Source: Branchipolynoe longqiensis
Taxonomy: Eukaryota > Annelida > Polychaeta > Phyllodocida > Polynoidae
DNA: 64,000 bases
NCBI GenBank assembly: GCA_030323885.1
Contig: CM059190.1
Span: 104,201,856 to 104,265,855, forward strand
Direction: 5' to 3'
Under the pieces are notes generated by a model, which was given only the letters and a program-made list of their open reading frames with translations, ran no database searches and was not told the DNA's origin. Positions 31,380 to 41,769 of this stretch are shown in pieces. How positions within the stretch are numbered: the stretch's first letter is position 1; each line of letters begins with the position of its first letter. A program made the position numbers and the translations under genes.

Positions 31380-31655
31380 TTGTTTGTTGGGGGTTTTCAT
31401 CCGAGCAACATCTAAGGTCATATCGGACCAAATACCTACTTCTGACAGCGCACACTCATTGTGACTTTATAGTGCTGCCACATTGGAAAACCAGATAACC
31501 AGCATGTTGATCAAATATCTCACTGAGTCACATTATCCTGATACTGAGCAAACCAGTCCTTACTCTAGCCTATTAATACCCATCACAAGGCTAGAGCACG
31601 AGAGGTATTAATGTTGTAAGTCATTGGTTTGACACAAGCAGAATGCGAACACACC
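31380..31655 (-). mobile_element. SINE-A, diverged
   Basis: CATCTAAGGTCATATCGGAC..GTGACTTTATAGTGCTGCCA..TTGGTTTGACACAAGCAGAA. The head has lost its B box. Confidence 0.8.
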
Positions 31656-31659
31656 ACCT

Positions 31660-31796
31660 AGGACACCTATGCTATTTTCCCTATGAGAGACATGTTATTA
31701 ATTGGGGTTAGCATACCAGCTGGGAATGGAAGAGGTTTGGGTTCGAATCTTACCCTAAGTACAATATTTCCCACTTTCATAATTCCCAGAACACTG
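31660..31796 (+). mobile_element. SINE-B, 5' portion interrupted by LTR-1
   Basis: Diverged head with GGTTTGGGTTCGAATCTTAC (B-box match GGTTCGAATC) and CCACTTTCATAATTCCCAGA ACACTG, then LTR-1. The SINE resumes at 32319. Confidence 0.75.
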
Positions 31797-32318
31797 TGTA
31801 AAATATTCCGATAATGATGCATTGGTAAGGGATAATGTTCTATTTATGAAAAAGGTATATAGGGCCAGGTGCATAAATGTGTTTATGTAGTTGCTGGTAG
31901 TACTTGACTCATTGGTAAATAGACATTGTGGTGCTAGTAAGATAGTGTGTAAGGGGCACTTAGAGCTCTACCCACTACCCCCCTCCCCTCTCTGCTAGTC
32001 ATGGATCACCACACACTCAGCTCAGGGCAGGTGGTGACCAAGGGAGCCACGCCTCTTGGTGGTGGTGGGCAGATCACTGTAACCATGGGGACTGGAAATG
32101 CTTGTTTCTCATTGATAGAGCTGTAGATGCTTGATTCTCATTGGGAGAATATGGTCAGGTGATATGCCATACTGGATCCATGTACCATATAAGAATAAAC
32201 CTGAGGGCTTGGCTCTCTCTCTTCTTTCAGTCTTTATACTCTTCCTTTCTCTTTTTGCCTGTATTGATTTCACCATAGCCTGCCTACACAACCACAGATT
32301 CTAGCCGTGGACTTTACG
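31797..32318 (+). mobile_element. Solo LTR (LTR-1) nested in SINE-B
   Basis: Starts TGTAAAATATTCCGATAATG and ends TGGACTTTACG, so the termini TGTAAA/TTTAC(A) are inverted as in LTRs. ACTG occurs on both sides (31793-31796 and 32319-32322), a 4-bp target duplication inside the SINE-B word CACTGGTGCC. CCATATAAGAATAAACC at 32186-32202 supplies TATA and AATAAA. The same sequence lies inverted at 57247-57753. Confidence 0.85.
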
Positions 32319-32660
32319 ACTGGTTCAATGACCTTGATCCTGTAAAAGGTGCATGTTGTATGGTCATTGAACCTACCCTGTGTATGACTATGTGAGTGCA
32401 GTGCCTGTATGTATGTAATTGTAAGCATTAAAAGACTTATGGGCGTAAACCATTTAAAAGACATACAATTCCACGGGGGCAAGTGCAGTAGTCTGCACTT
32501 ACCTCTCAGGCAAGGAACAACATAGACAGGTAGGCGTGAATAGGGTGACGACATCAGGCAACCTAGGTGGTGTAATGCTTAGGAGACTAGCCCGGAATGA
32601 AAATGGTGTGGGCTCGAATCTTGCTCCAGACGCAATATTTTCCATTTTCATCACCTCATG
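32319..32660 (+). mobile_element. SINE-B, 3' portion plus a second unit
   Basis: ATGACCTTGATCCTGTAAAA..TAATTGTAAGCATTAAAAGA, then GTAGTCTGCACTTACCTCTC starts the next unit with head TGGTGTAATGCTTAGGAGAC and GGCTCGAATCTTGC. With 31660-31796 this is another head-to-tail dimer. Confidence 0.8.
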
Positions 32661-33035
32661 ACACTATCAATCAATCAATAGTTCCGTCCTCTAGTCGAGG
32701 GTTGGATGCAATGGTTCTCCACTTGTCCCGATGGTGTGCTGTTCTGATAGACTGTGAATAATTCAAGCCTGTCCACTGTGAAATATTTGTAAACCATGAT
32801 GTTCTTGGTCTCCCTCTCCCTCTGCTGCCATTCACCTTCCCTTCCAACAATGTACGGTATATTGAACTCTGACGAATGATGTGGCCAAAATAAATAAGTT
32901 TCTTTGTCTGTATAGTGGCAAACAAGCGTTTCTTATTTTTAATTTTTCTGCGAACTTCTTTGTTGGTGACCCTGTATTCAGATGCATAAGACTGGAATGC
33001 AAAAATAGGACTAATATTTCCATCCATCACATGTA
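32661..33035 (-). pseudogene. Non-LTR reverse transcriptase C-terminus, ATTG-tailed
   Basis: The minus frame 33030-32671 has TNKEVRRKIKNKKRL, YFGHIIRQSSIYRTLLEGK, GSRGRGRPRTSWFTNI, QWTGL and a final WRTIASNPRLEDGTID. These are standard C-terminal motifs of endonuclease/RT proteins of non-LTR elements. It stops at 32671 and is followed on the minus strand by (ATTG)n, a typical simple-repeat 3' tail. The frame is intact over 119 codons, but the catalytic RT part is absent. The family differs from the 28800 and 7765 fragments. Confidence 0.9.
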
Positions 33036-33310
33036 GTTACACAACTTGATGGATAGCTACGTCAGTTTGTTTGTAGAACATAGATGTAGCTTCCCGCTGG
33101 CTGACATTCCTCTATTAACAAAGAGTCAACAGTGAGGCACAGATTGCTCTTCAGAACCAGGATGTTTTCGAGGCATAATAGGGGGATGAGAAAGCAGTTT
33201 ATCCAGAAAGGTGTTTTGTGGGGTTTTTCCCCCTTGTACAATGCTCGTTTCTTTTTGCTCTCATGACCGTGACCAGAGTTTTAGAGAAATTCATCAACAC
33301 CGGAAGTTAA
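33036..33310. other. No recognisable feature
   Basis: Ordinary composition with no frame or repeat seen. Confidence 0.4.
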
Positions 33311-33420
33311 CAGGTAAAGCTGCATAGTCGGAAGAAAGCACGCCATTTTCTTAATAAAAGCACTTAGTTTATTTTATCGGATATATCCAACTTATATCCT
33401 CATGCAGTTATTAAACATTT
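33311..33420 (-). mobile_element. MITE-2, one end only
   Basis: GTAAAGCTGCATAGTCGGAA..TATCCAACTTATATCCTCAT then GCAGTTATTAAACATTT, truncated where MITE-1 begins. Confidence 0.75.
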
Positions 33421-33455
33421 GAAGAGTTCAGGCACAAAACCAGGTAAACCCCAAT
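33421..33455 (+). mobile_element. MITE-1 terminal fragment
   Basis: GAAGAGTTCAGGCACAAAAC then CAGGTAAACCCCAAT, only the outer 35 bp. Confidence 0.7.
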
Positions 33456-33604
33456 AAACCCACTTGCGTGCAGGTGGTTTCTGAGATTCGTGCGTTTCTG
33501 ATATGCTGACCCAGATGTTTGGGTATACGGGCACCCAGTGCCCACCTGCCGGGATCGAAACCCCCCACCCCCACCCCTCCACACATCCCATTCTGCAACC
33601 CCTC

Positions 33605-33945
33605 TGCTTTGTTTGTGTGTCGTTGGTTTACGTCCTAGCAACATCTAAGGTCATATCAGGACAGGTCCCGACTTCTGACAGTGTGCACTCATGGTGCCTT
33701 TATAGTGCTGCTCCACTGGGAAATCAGGCCACCTGCACCATGACCCAATATCCCACTCATTCACACCCAGTCACATTATCCTGACACTGAGCTAACCAGT
33801 CGTTGCCCTATCCTATTAATGACGAGCGCCAGGCTAGGAAGCAACAAGTATCAATTTCATAAGTCATTGGCTTGACTCGCCCGGGAACCGAACTCCTGAT
33901 CTCCCGCACGCCAGGCCTGCGCTCTACCGATTTGGCCACCGCCAC
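33605..33945 (-). mobile_element. SINE-A, full length
   Basis: GGTTTACGTCCTAGCAACAT..GCACCATGACCCAATATCCC to the head complement CCGGGAACCGAACTCCTGAT and GCGCTCTACCGATTTGGCCA. Clear on both ends. Confidence 0.9.
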
Positions 33946-33949
33946 GCCC

Positions 33950-34690
33950 TCCTAACCCTCTCTTCCCTCCCCTCCCTCTCCTTCCTCACCTCACCGTGAT
34001 TACGGCGTTAAGCAACCACCACTAACTAACTCCTTCCCTCCCTCCCTCTCCTCCTCCTTCCGCCCTCCCTCTCCCCACCATCCCCCCTCCATCTCCTGCC
34101 CCATCCCTCCCTCCCTCTCCTCCCCCATCCTCCCTCCCTCTCCTCCCCCAACCCTCCCTCCCTCTCCTCCCCCATCCCTCCCTCACACTCCTCCCCCATC
34201 CCTCCCTTTCCTCCCCCATCCCCCCTTCCTCTCCTCCCCCATCCCTCCCTCCCTCTCCTCCCCCATCCCTCCCCTGAGTCCCCGACGATACGACTCCGCC
34301 TTCATGTCCCCCTCATGTCGTCCCTCCCCCCCCCCCTCGTTCCCCTCCCCTTCTTCTCCATCCCTCTCCTCTGTTCCTTCCACCCCCACCTTCCCCTCCC
34401 CACTCCCCTCCTCAATCCATCTCCCCCTCTACACCCCATCCCTTTCCTATTCCCATACCCTCCGCCCCTTCCCCTCAGTCCTCCTTCCCCTCTCTCCTTC
34501 TTTCCCTTCCTCCTTATTCCCCTCCCCTCCCCACTCCCTCCTTCCGACCCCCCACTTTCCATCCTCCCCTTCCCCTCCTCCTTATTCTACTCCGACCCCC
34601 CCACTTTCCACCCATCCCCTTGCCCCTCTTATCCTCTCCTGTTCCCCTCCTCCCCCAACCCCTCCACCCTTTCTCCACCCACCCTGAGCA
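33950..34690. repeat. C-rich pyrimidine tract
   Basis: Two blocks separated by 33995-34022. The first is built of CTCCTCCCCCATCCCTCCCT units of about 22 bp, the second (34315-34690) is less regular. Ser/Pro and Gly/Arg frames here are artefacts. Confidence 0.9.
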
Positions 34691-34974
34691 ATCCCAACAT
34701 CACTCAATCCTTCAATGAAAAACCCATTCGGAATTCCAAACATTTCAAATTGTCTCATTATTTCAAAACAATGTCCTCTTGTTGCTACTCCTTTTTGATT
34801 TGATTTCTTGATTAAACGTTTTATTGCTTTTTGCCTTGCGTAGAACATAATTTACGTTTCATTGCCCAGAGACATTATCTTTACTTATAATTTATATGCA
34901 GGGAGGAGTAGTTCCAAAGAGGCTGAAGCTGAAGGCTGAGGCCCAGAACTAATGAAACTACATTCCAACGTACC
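34691..34974. other. No recognisable feature
   Basis: AT-rich single-copy-looking sequence. Confidence 0.4.
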
Positions 34975-35236
34975 AGACGCCGTGACCGAATCGGTAGAGC
35001 ACAGGCTTCCCGTGTGGGAGATCAGGAGTTCAATTCCCAGTCGAGTCAAACCAATGACTTGCAAAATTGATTCTTGTCACTTCCTAGCCTGCCACTCGGG
35101 ATTAATAGGATAGGGCTAGGACTGGTTAGCTCTGTGTCAGGATAATGTGACTGGGTGGGATATTGGGTCAAGGTGCTGGCTGCCCATTTCCCCAGTGGGG
35201 CAGCACTATAAAGTCACCATGAGTTGGTACCCAACC
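34975..35236 (+). mobile_element. SINE-A, 5' part, split by FB7
   Basis: CCAGACGCCGTGACCGAATC then GGTAGAGCACAGGC..GGAGTTCAATTCCCAG, body to CACCATGAGTTGGTACCCAA CC. The element continues at 35555. Confidence 0.88.
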
Positions 35237-35554
35237 AGGGCTGCGTTCAGGGTACACACCAGAGTCGACTCCGAGACGGCTCCGTGACGTCTTTTTGGCC
35301 TATCTGCTTTCAGGGTGCGCCTGGCAGTCGCCACGGAGACATCTCACCTTTCATGTAGGAGGCAAAAAACGCCTCGAAAATGGCTGCCGAATTCAGTGAT
35401 TTCACCCAATCAGAGCTGGTATTTTCAATTGCAAATGGCTGCCCCTCATGGAGGTCGCAATTTTCGAGGCACCAGACAGCTCGAGTCATTCAGACTAGCA
35501 CAACGTCCGGAATTTCTCTGAGGCGCCTCCGAGGCGCAGCTTGAACGCGGCCCT
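35237..35554. mobile_element. Foldback element FB7 nested in SINE-A
   Basis: AGGGCTGCGTTCAGGG and its counterpart TTGAACGCGGCCCT are inverted; inside, GACTCCGAGACGGCTCCGTG and GAGGCGCCTCCGAGGCGC are C/G-rich partners. The centre 'CCAATCAGAGCTGG..GCAAATGGCTGCCCC' also occurs at 43546-43590. No TTAA is evident, unlike FB2-FB4. Confidence 0.7.
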
Positions 35555-35600
35555 GACATGACTTTAATTGTTGCCAGGATGTAAAAATACAACAATCAAT
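35555..35600 (+). mobile_element. SINE-A, 3' part after FB7
   Basis: GACATGACTTTAATTGTTGC then CAGGATGTAAAAATACAACA completes the element begun at 34975. Confidence 0.8.
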
Positions 35601-35602
35601 GT

Positions 35603-35657
35603 TTGTTTGTTGTTGTTTTACGTCCTAGCAACATCTAAGGTCATATCAGGACGGCCA
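35603..35657 (-). mobile_element. SINE-A 3' tail fragment
   Basis: GTTTGTTTGTTGTTGTTTTA then CGTCCTAGCAACATCTAAGG TCATATCAGGACGG, tail to tail with the previous copy. Confidence 0.75.
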
Positions 35658-35759
35658 TGTAGATACATTCATGTCGCCCTGTGCACATTGCCTAGATACT
35701 GCATAGATATTGCATAGGGGCTGCCTAGATATGGTGTAGATATTGCATGGACACTGTAC

Positions 35760-36036
35760 GGATCATCATCATCATCATGCTGTCGGTCACGATGCGACCA
35801 CGACTGCTTTCATTACTTGACTGCCACTCTCCTTTTGTGCGGTTGTACAATTCATGAAAGCTGCCTGCAAAAGTGTTGAAGTGCTGCTGGCTTTTGCAAG
35901 TTACCAGCGGCACTCTCTCGGGGGGTAAATAGAGGTTTCGCACCGGCAAGAACATGTCAAGACAGGCGCAAAACTATTTGTCCCTGCAGTGGCTGGTCAG
36001 GAGATGTTGGGAGATGTTGGAGATGTTGGAAGTACG
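35760..36036 (-). mobile_element. LINE 3' end with (ATG)n tail, copy 2
   Basis: Minus strand runs 'CAGGGACAAATAGTTTTGCG..CCTGTCTTGACATGTTCTTG' to GTAATGAAAGCAGTCGTGGT..GACAGC(ATG)n. Collinear with 12230-12500. Confidence 0.78.
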
Positions 36037-36089
36037 GATACTGAATAGATATAGCATAGATGCTGCATAAATACAGCATAGATCCTGGT

Positions 36090-36180
36090 ATCCAAGTGGG
36101 CAGCACTATAAACTCACCATGAGTGCGGACTGTCACAAGTCGGTATCCGTCCTGATATGACTTTAGATGTTGCCTGATTG
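36090..36180 (+). mobile_element. SINE-A 3' fragment
   Basis: AAGTGGGCAGCACTATAAAC..GTCGGTATCCGTCCTGATAT GACTTTAGATGTTGCC, followed by (TGAT)n rather than CAACAA. Confidence 0.75.
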
Positions 36181-36584
36181 ATTGATTGATTGATTGGTGA
36201 TTTGTGTCGGCATAGGCTATATTCAAGGCGAGAGTTTCCCGGAGGTAAACTCCTACAAACGAATTGGTCTCACCGTGAAGATGACTATTGGCCATCTTTG
36301 ATTACGGCGATAGAAAAAATATATATAAATAATAGCGAAAAGGGCGTTATTTTGTTCCGGTAAAGCCCCGCTGTTTGAGGGCGAGACGCGGAACAGGAGG
36401 GGGTGTGGGGGGGGGGGCTTCTAGAGGATGGGTGGGGCAGAGATTCTACTCGAATTCAGTCTGATATGTCCACAAGTCAAATGTTGCACAGTGTGTACCA
36501 AGCACGAAAAAAAGACAGAACTGGGCAAGAAACAGTTGGAGAAAAGTTGCTTGTATTTACATGTGTATATGGACCCCTCCCTCC
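36181..36584. other. No gene recognised
   Basis: Short (GATT)n at 36177-36196 and a G run at 36402-36418. No coding signal. Confidence 0.4.
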
Positions 36585-37668
36585 CGAACACACACTCACA
36601 CACTCCCACACACATGTAACATGAACACACTCACACACTCACACACACATGTAACATGAACACACACTCACACACTCACACAAACATGTAACATGAACAC
36701 ACACTCACACACTCCCACACTCACACACATGTCACATGAACACACACTCACACACATGTAACATGAACACACACTCACACACATGTAACATGAACACACA
36801 CTCACACACTCACACACATGTAACATGAACATACACTCACACACACATGTAACATGAACACACACTCACACACATGTAACATGAACACACACACACTCCC
36901 ACACACATGTAACATGAACACACACTCACACACTCCCACACACATGTAACATGAACACACACTCACACACACATGTAACATGAACACACACTCACACACA
37001 CATGTAACATGAACACACACTCACACACTCCCACACACATGTAACATGAACACACACTCACACACACATGTAACATGAACACACACTCACACACATGTAA
37101 CATGAACACACACTCACACACTCACACACACATGTAAGATGAACACACACTCACACACTCCCACACACATGTAACATGAACACACACTCACACACTCACA
37201 CACATGTAACATGAACACACACTCACACACTCACACACATGTAACATGAACACACACTCACACACCTGTAACATGAACACACACACACACACATGTAACA
37301 TGAACACACACACACTCCCACACACATGTAACATGAACACACACTCACACACTCACACACATGTAACATGAACACACACTCACACACATACATGTAACAT
37401 GAACACACACTCACACACCTGTAACATGAACACACACTCACACACTCACACACATGTAACATGAACACACACTCACACACTCCCACCCACATGTAACATG
37501 AACACACACTCACACACTCACACACATGTAACATGAACACACACTCACACACATACATGTAACATGAACACACACTCACACACCTGTAACATGAACACAC
37601 ACTCACACACTCACGCACATGTAACATGAACACACACTCACACACATATTACATGCACACACACACTG
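36585..37668. repeat. CA-rich minisatellite with ATGTAACATGAACACAC units
   Basis: About 1.1 kb of CACATGTAACATGAACACAC alternating with one to three ACTCACACAC blocks, giving unit lengths of roughly 24-42 bp. A higher-order pattern (ACTCCCACACACATGTAACA) recurs. The Cys/Val/Met-rich minus frames are artefacts. Confidence 0.95.
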
Positions 37669-37870
37669 AGCATGGTGTCTGGTATTTCGGTTCAGGATAT
37701 GGGTGATGTCCTTGGTGTATAAATAGATCAGGGACACCACCCTTATTGTGAGGAAGGCCTTGTGGTGGAGAAAGTATGCATGCAGTGACATCGCAACTGG
37801 AAATGGGGATTCCTGCTGTGTCACGAACTAGTGTCCTGTCGAATGTTCATGTATTATATATGTGTATATC

Positions 37871-37878
<8 letters not shown>

Positions 37879-37914
<36 letters not shown>
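37879..37914. repeat. (TA)n microsatellite
   Basis: About 17 uninterrupted TA units, next to the TIR element at 37936. Confidence 0.95.
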
Positions 37915-37918
<4 letters not shown>

Positions 37919-37935
37919 GTTGTATGTATGTATAT

Positions 37936-38522
37936 GGGTCATTCTCAGAAACTGTGCCCCACATTTTTGGTTTCCACATTACATTGTTAATGATTTTGCC
38001 TTCTTTTTGGGGGTAGAAAGTCAAATAATTAGTGTTGAATTTATGTTTTAATTATGTTAGCAATACTACATCTATTTAATCTATCCCACAAAATGTATCG
38101 AAAATATGCTTATATGATTTTGTGTTGAAGTAAAAATAGGAAAATTTGCATATCGACACTATACATCTATTTATACAAACATTTTTCGACTTTTTTCTTG
38201 TAAGAAACAATTCTCTTCTCTTATTCAAATCAATCAAATTGTTTTGGAATTATGTGTGTGCTAAAATGATTTGTGGATGTGTGTTAAAATGATGTTATGG
38301 AAGGATGTTACACGGTTAATTTCAACTGCTTTCTCATTTTGTATATGATCAAAATCAAAAAGTGAAAATAAAGAATTTCAAATCTGATATTTGGACAACA
38401 TTTAAACCTTAACATCTATATTCATTCTACTATCATTTTTAATGTTTTCGGCTATTATTGGGAATGTTTTCGCTTTTCGTTTCCATGTCACAAAAGTGGT
38501 ACACAGTTTCTGAGAATGACCC
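37936..38522. mobile_element. 587-bp DNA transposon with perfect 21-bp terminal inverted repeats
   Basis: GGGTCATTCTCAGAAACTGT at 37936 (plus one more base) has its exact reverse complement ending at 38522. The interior is AT-rich and non-coding, with TTGGACAACATTTAAACC and TTAAAATGATGTTATGGAAG. It lacks a transposase, so it is non-autonomous. Superfamily not assigned because no clear target duplication is seen. Confidence 0.88.
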
Positions 38523-38599
38523 GTGTGTATAAACTGACATAGGATATCTAGATTATAAAGCTAATTGAATGGGTACAATATATTACAAATGTTGACTAT

Positions 38600-38825
38600 G
38601 TGCAAAAGAATAAACAAAAACAAAAATGGGTGGGGATATGGGTATGGGGTGTAGGTGGGGTAGCGTGGGTGTGGGTGGGGTGGGAGGAGTCGGTGGGGGT
38701 GGGGTGGGTGAGGATAGACTTCAAGGCATATTATAACGACCAATGTAATGTATTTATTTCAGAAAATGACAGAAAATCAAGGGATGGGGTGGGTAGGGGG
38801 GGGGTCGGAGTGGGGGGGGGGTCGG
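38600..38825. repeat. G/T-rich low-complexity patches
   Basis: GTGGGTGTGGGTGGGGTGGG-type sequence at 38625-38712 and G runs at 38785-38823, separated by a short stretch resembling a MITE-2 word (TTCAGAAAATGACAGAAA). Confidence 0.7.
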
Positions 38826-38875
38826 GCATGACCTTAGATGTTGCCAGGACATAAAACCCCAACAGCCAACCACAA
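38826..38875 (+). mobile_element. SINE-A 3' tail fragment
   Basis: GCATGACCTTAGATGTTGCC then AGGACATAAAACCCCAACAG. Confidence 0.75.
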
Positions 38876-39010
38876 CCACGCTCACACCCACAGACTTCCC
38901 CAACACATATATACACACCTACACACACACAATACATAAGCAAACACACACACATCCCAACACACACACACACACCAACACACACATACACACACACCCC
39001 AACACACCAC
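38876..39010. repeat. CA-rich simple repeat
   Basis: (CA)n-like with ACACACACAC, CACCTAC and CATACAC blocks. Confidence 0.85.
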
Positions 39011-39094
39011 CCTCCTTATGGGATCACGTGACCATAAAGGAAGCCGCAAAGTGAATTACTGATGTTTGTAAACTGCGCCTATTTAAACACACGT

Positions 39095-39352
39095 GTGTGT
39101 GGTGGGGGCGGGGGGTAGTGGGGTATGGGAGTGGGGTGGAGGTGGTGGTAGGGGTGGGTGGGGTGGGTGGGGTGGAGTGGGGGGTAGTGGGAGTGTGGCG
39201 GAGGGCTGGGGTGTAGGGTGGGAGTGGAGGTGGTGGTGGGAGTGGGTGTATTGGAGTGTGGTGTGGAATGTGGGGTGGAGGGAAGGGGGCAGATGGCTGG
39301 TGGATGCTTGTGTAAAAAGGAATGGGGGGGGGGGGGGGTGGCGGGGGAGGTA
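39095..39352. repeat. G/T-rich low-complexity tract
   Basis: GTGGGGTGGGTGGGGTGGAG-type sequence, ending with a G run at 39325-39338. Frames on both strands are compositional. Confidence 0.85.
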
Positions 39353-39489
39353 TGATGACCGAATATCAATATACCAAGTTGGCAACTGCCCACATACTTT
39401 TGAGTAGAAACAAGCTAAGCAGCTTAGCTTTCAGTTCAATTGCTTGTGTCAGTGTGTGCAGGTGTCTTCTGTATGTGGGTGTGGTCCAC

Positions 39490-41205
39490 GTGGGGGTGTG
39501 GTTTATTGGTATGTGGTCTATGTGGTGTGTGGTCTATGTGGTGTGTGGTCTATGTGGTGTGTGGTTTATGTGGTGTGTGGTTTATGTGGTGTGTGGTGTA
39601 TCGGTGTCTGGTATATGTGGTGTGGGGTGTATGTGGTGTGTGGTTTATGTGGTGTGTGGTTTATGTGGTGTGTGGTGTATCGGTGTGTGGTCTATGTGGT
39701 GTGTGGTATATGTGGTGTGTGGTTTATGTGGTGTGTGGTGTATCGGTGTGTGGTCTATGTGGTGTGTGGTATATGTGCTGGGTGGTTTATGTGGTGTGTG
39801 ATGTATCGGTGTCTGGTCTATGTGGTGTGGGGTGTATGTGGTGTGTGGTTTATGTGGTGTGTGGTGTATAGGTGTGTGGTTTATATGGTGTGTGGTGTAT
39901 GTGGTGTGTGGTATATGTGGTGTGTGGTTTATGTGGTGTGTGGTCTATGTAGGGTGTGGTCTATGTGGTGTGTAGTTTATTTTGTGTGTGGTTTATGTGG
40001 TGTGTGGTGTATGTGGTGGGTGGTGTATCGGTGTCTGGTATATGTGGTGTGGGGTGTATGTGGTGTGTAGTTTATGTGGTGGGTGGTTTATGTGGTGTGT
40101 GGTCTATGTGGTGTGTGGTCTATGTGGTGTGTAGTTTATGTTGTGTGTGGTTTATGTGGTGTGTGGTTTATGTGGTGTCTAGTTTATGTGGTGTGTGGTC
40201 TATGTCGTGTGTGGTGTATCGGTGTCTGGTCTATGTGGTGTGGGGTGTATGTGGTGTGTGGTTTATGTGGTGTGTGGTCTATATGGTGTGTGGTGTATGT
40301 GGTGTGTGGTATATGTGGTGTGTGGTCTATATGGTGTGTGGTGTATGTGGTGTGTGGTATATGTGGTGTGTGGTTTATGTGGTGTCTAGTTTATGTGGTG
40401 TGTGGTCTATGTGGTGTGTAGTTTATGTTGTATGTGGTCTATGTGGTGTGTGGTTTATGTGGTGTCTAGTTTATGTGGTGTGTGGTCTATGTGGTTCATG
40501 GTTTATGTGGTGGTTGGTTTATGTGGGGTGTATTATATGTGGTGTGTGGTCTATGTGGTGTGTAGTTTATGTGTTGTGTGGTATATATGGCGTGTGGTTT
40601 ATGTGGTGTGTGGTCTATGTGGTGTGTAGTGTAGGTGATGTGTGGTATATGTGTTGCCTGGTTTATTTGGTGTGTAGTTTATGTGGTCTGTGGTTTATGT
40701 GGTGTGTAGTGTATGTGATGTGTGGTTTATGTGGGGTGTGGTTTATATGGTGTGTGGATTTTGTGGTGTAGTTTATGTGGTGTGCAGTGTATGTAGTGAG
40801 TGTTGTATGTGGTGTGTGGTTAATGTGGTGTGTGGTATATGTGGTGTGTGGTTAATGTGGTGTGTGGTTAATGTGGTGTGTGGTTTATGTGGTGTATGGT
40901 TTATGTGGTGTGCAGTGTATGTGGTGTGTGTTTTATTTGGTGTGTGGTTTATGTTGTGTGTGTTTTATGTGGTGCATCGTTTATGTGGTGTGTGGTTTGT
41001 GTGGTATGTAGTTTATGTGGTGGGCAGTTCATGTGGTGTGTGGTCTATGTGGTGTGTGGTGTATGTTGTGCATGGTTTATGTGGTGTGTGGTTTATGTGG
41101 TGTGTGATGTATGTGGTGTGTGGTTCATGTGGCATGTGGTCTATCTGGTGTGTGGTCTATCTGGTGTGTGGTTTATTTTATGTGTAGTTTATGTTGGTTG
41201 GTTGT
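39490..41205. repeat. 16-bp minisatellite (TGGTTTATGTGGTGTG)n, 1.7 kb
   Basis: Units GTGTGTGGTTTATGTG with variation at the third to fifth base (GTCTAT, GTATAT, GTGTAT). A higher-order block with GGTGTATCGGTGTCTGG recurs at about 39596, 39675, 39741, 39800, 40021 and 40206. The 16-bp unit contains no stop, so all plus frames stay open, up to 271 codons of Val/Tyr/Cys/Trp. No codon structure or start context supports translation. Confidence 0.96.
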
Positions 41206-41322
41206 TGGAGTTGTATGTCCTGGCAACATCTAAGGTCATATCAGGACGGGTACAGACTTGTGACAGTGCACACTCATGGCGACTTTATAGGGCTGTCCCA
41301 CTGGGATTCGGCCAGCGCCCGT
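41206..41322 (-). mobile_element. SINE-A 3' half
   Basis: GTTGTTGGAGTTGTATGTCC then TGGCAACATCTAAGGTCATA to GCTGTCCCACTGGGATTCGG. Starts directly at the minisatellite edge. Confidence 0.85.
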
Positions 41323-41342
41323 CTGTAGTTTATTTTGTATCT

Positions 41343-41712
41343 ACCGGACGCGGTCGCCATATCGGTTAGAGTGCAGGCTTCCTGTGCTGAAGGTGTGGAG
41401 TTTGAAACCCGGGAGAGTCAAAGCAATGACTTGCAAATTTGATACTTGTCACTAAGTAGCCTTGTGCTTAGCTTTACTATGCCAGAGAAAAGATTGGTTA
41501 GCTCAGTGACAGGATAGAGTGACAGTAGAAAATCGGTGCACTGGGAGCACTATTAAGTCGCCCTATCCCATTAACGTCGAACGCTGGCTTAGCGAGCAAC
41601 AAGTATCAATTGTGCAAGTCATTGTTTTGACTTGGCTAGGGTTCGAACCCACGACCTGCCGCATGGGAAGAGAGCCGGCGAGTTTACCGCTGTGCCAACC
41701 CTGTCCGGTGAT
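41343..41712. mobile_element. Two partial SINE-A copies, head regions outward
   Basis: Plus copy 41343-41555: CCGGACGCGGTCGCCATATC head and ACTTGTCACTAAGTAGCCTT body. Minus copy 41556-41712: TGCCCTATCCC-like body to the head complement GGTTCGAACCCACGACCTGC and CCAACCCTGTCCGG. They join through their bodies, giving an inverted pair. Confidence 0.8.
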
Positions 41713-41769
41713 TAACTACCTGTCAGAAAATGGGTTTGCTGTAATTAAATGTGTTAAAAACAGAGATGG

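Noticed and set aside
39956..40771. 271-codon Val/Tyr/Cys/Trp-rich frame
   Set aside because: A 16-bp repeat is open in all plus frames. There is no start context, signal peptide design or conserved domain; the apparent Cys-rich protein is compositional.
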